This document shows positions 13,661 through 15,326 of a stretch of 15,326 nt of DNA, piece after piece (position 1 is the stretch's first letter; every line of letters starts with the position of its first letter). The notes beneath the pieces were generated by a model. It saw nothing but the letters and a program-made list of their open reading frames with translations, ran no database searches and was not told the origin of the DNA. A program made the position numbers and the translations under genes. The DNA lies in contig JARROD010000045.1 in NCBI GenBank assembly GCA_037384225.1, positions 1 to 15,326 on the forward strand. Direction: 5' to 3'. The DNA is from JARROD01 sp037384225. Lineage in GTDB: Bacteria > Pseudomonadota > Gammaproteobacteria > Pseudomonadales > Cellvibrionaceae.

Positions 13661-15326
13661 GTGATTATGCAGTTACCGGGATACGAGTTTGATGAAAAAA
13701 TAGGCGAAGGGGGGATGGCCACTGTATTTAAGGGGAGGCAGTTGTCTCTGGCCCGCCCGGTCGCCATAAAAATACTCAACCGGCAAATGGGTCATTACAG
13801 CCAGGTCAGGGAGGCCTTTGAGCGGGAGTCCTTGATTATTGCCCGCCTCAGCCACCCGAATATCATCCATGTAATCGACCGGGGGGTGAGCGCTGAAGAT
13901 ACCCCCTATTTCGTTATGGAGTATGTCGATGGTGTCGATCTGGCCACCACAATTTACCGGGACTCGTTGCCGTTCAAGCGCAAGATAGAAATTTGTCTGC
14001 AAATCTGCAAGGCGCTGGCCTATGCGCATAAGAACGGGGTGATACACCGCGATATAAAGCCCGCTAACGTTATTATTGACGCCGAACTCAATGTGCGGGT
14101 ACTGGACTTCGGCATATCCCTGTTTTATCAACAGGACGAAGCGGCCTTGAGCCATGGTTGTGAACAGGACGTTATGGGGACGTTTACGTATATGGCGCCG
14201 GAGCTGAGTGACTCTGCCAGCCAGGCAACGTACAAAAGCGATATTTACGCCCTCGGCGCCATTATGTATGAAATATTCACCGGTTTACCTTTTTCCCCGG
14301 ACCGGCAACCACAGGCATCGATTGGCGATGAGGTACCGGAACGGGTAACCAGGCTTATTGTGCAGTGTCTGGCGCAACAGCAGGATCGGCGCCCGGAGTC
14401 AGTGACGGATGTTCACGACCAATTGTTGCAGGTGTTGCAAGGCGCGCATTTGAATCAGCAGCAGCGCCTGAGAGCTCAGGAGAGCATTGGGAAAAAAACA
14501 TTTACCCTGCTGGATATTCTCAGTGAAAACCGCTACGGCTCCGTATATCTGTTTATGGAGAAAAACAGTTCCCGCCAACTGGTGGTAAAGAAAGTGATTG
14601 GTAGTGAAGCGGGATTCGCCGCCAGCCAGGGTTTGGCAAACCTCGATCACCCCCATATTGTCAAGGTGCACGGTGCTTCGAAAAATCCGCGTACTTTTAT
14701 CGTAGTGATGGATTATCTTAAAGGAGGGAGTTTACAGGATCGTTTGGTTCGCCCCTATGATATTGGTGGTTTCTTGCCGATAGCCAGGCAAATTTGTGCT
14801 GGTCTTGGGTTTGCGCATTCTCATCGCATTTTACACGGTAACCTACGGGCCAGTAACATTCTGTTTGATGAGCGGGGCCGTGTGCGCATAGTCGACTTTG
14901 GTCTGCCATCGCACTACCGTGAAAATGGCGGCAGTACGGGTAGTGCCGCATTGGCGTTATCGCTCGATCCGAATCGGAAACTCAACGGGTACCGACTGCC
15001 AAATGAGCGGCTTACTCCCCAGACTGATATTTATGCCTGCGGCGTTATTTTTTATCGGATGCTGATTGGGGAATTGCCACGCTGGCATTATGGCAAGCTG
15101 GAAACCGGGCGCGCCTTTAAACGTTTGCCACCGTCGTTGCAGGAGGTTTTGTCGCAGATGCTGGAGCGCAATCCACAGCGGCGCTTTAAAAATGTCGATC
15201 AGGTGCGCGTAGCGCTGGGAGAAGTTACCGACGATGTGCCCACCGTTATCGTAAAATCAAAACCGCGCAGGAAAGTTAGCGTTAGTAGAGAGGGCACGGT
15301 GTCGAAAAAGCAACAGATTTTGCTAC
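13661..15326 (+). CDS. Hanks-type Ser/Thr protein kinase with a second, pseudokinase domain (3' end beyond window)
   Basis: At least 555 residues are encoded and the frame is open at the window edge. Domain 1 (about 6-270) is a complete active-type kinase: KIGEGGMATVF glycine loop, VAIK with Lys37, HRDIKPAN (129-136) with catalytic Asp131, DFG (149-151) and MAPE (178-181). Domain 2 (about 281-515) has the same fold but a damaged site: the glycine loop reads LSENRYGSVY, the lysine is kept (VVKK, about 311), the HRD loop is HGNLRASN (392-399) so the catalytic Asp is Asn, and DFG (412-414) remains. After domain 2 comes a basic, Ser/Thr-rich stretch (TVIVKSKPRRK...), possibly leading to a membrane segment outside the window. 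GTG 13661 is chosen because GGAGG (13647-13651) is 9 bases upstream. ATG 13667, two codons later, is the alternative. The adjacent FHA gene is a likely partner. Confidence 0.88.
   Translation, partial: MIMQLPGYEFDEKIGEGGMATVFKGRQLSLARPVAIKILNRQMGHYSQVREAFERESLIIARLSHPNIIHVIDRGVSAEDTPYFVMEYVDGVDLATTIYRDSLPFKRKIEICLQICKALAYAHKNGVIHRDIKPANVIIDAELNVRVLDFGISLFYQQDEAALSHGCEQDVMGTFTYMAPELSDSASQATYKSDIYALGAIMYEIFTGLPFSPDRQPQASIGDEVPERVTRLIVQCLAQQQDRRPESVTDVHDQLLQVLQGAHLNQQQRLRAQESIGKKTFTLLDILSENRYGSVYLFMEKNSSRQLVVKKVIGSEAGFAASQGLANLDHPHIVKVHGASKNPRTFIVVMDYLKGGSLQDRLVRPYDIGGFLPIARQICAGLGFAHSHRILHGNLRASNILFDERGRVRIVDFGLPSHYRENGGSTGSAALALSLDPNRKLNGYRLPNERLTPQTDIYACGVIFYRMLIGELPRWHYGKLETGRAFKRLPPSLQEVLSQMLERNPQRRFKNVDQVRVALGEVTDDVPTVIVKSKPRRKVSVSREGTVSKKQQILL

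Overview
This window looks like chromosome from a gammaproteobacterium of moderate GC content. The evidence is the set of enterobacterial/pseudomonad-like proteins (HtpX, CysE, Mpl, UbiX, a TfoX C-terminal-domain protein) and a Fur-type regulatory site. The mixture of a membrane pyrophosphatase, a PPi-dependent phosphofructokinase and an NhaC antiporter fits a marine or saline lineage, possibly Cellvibrionales-like. That placement is a guess from gene content only.

Layout. Bases 1-825 hold a folded htpX: the gene's 5' part lies on the minus strand (825 to 462) and its middle part on the plus strand (about 2-461). They are joined by a perfect 92-bp inverted repeat (1-92 / 462-553), which is most easily explained as a foldback chimera or an inversion. 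Next (913-1056, minus) is a strong candidate for an undescribed Fur-controlled small RNA: a near-consensus promoter, an overlapping Fur-box-like site, a 5' stem-loop and a rho-independent terminator. A TfoX C-terminal-domain protein (minus) and a VanY-like D,D-carboxypeptidase (plus) follow. A 45-codon remnant resembling the start of an LplT/Aas-type MFS transporter comes next, then cysE and an uncharacterised protein with repeated C-terminal motifs.

Bases 4319-10201 carry three pyrophosphate genes and an antiporter: soluble pyrophosphatase (ppa, minus), ion-pumping membrane pyrophosphatase of the K+-dependent sequence type (hppA, plus), an Na+/H+ antiporter (nhaC, plus) and PPi-dependent phosphofructokinase (pfp, minus). 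Together they can waste PPi as heat, convert it to an ion gradient, or spend it in (or make it by reversing) the fructose-6-phosphate/fructose-1,6-bisphosphate step. A 21-bp minisatellite of five to six copies sits between ppa and hppA.

Bases 10495-12526 hold mpl (murein tripeptide recycling) overlapping ubiX (flavin prenyltransferase). The right end has a divergent signalling pair. One gene encodes a membrane-tail-anchored protein with two FHA domains (minus). The other (plus, running off the window) encodes a Hanks-type Ser/Thr kinase in which an intact kinase domain is followed by a second, apparently catalytically dead kinase domain.

No tRNA, rRNA, CRISPR array or insertion sequence was seen. 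The most noteworthy items are the Fur-regulated sRNA candidate, the kinase-pseudokinase tandem with its FHA partner, the PPi gene cluster, and the htpX foldback, which should be resolved before the left edge is trusted.
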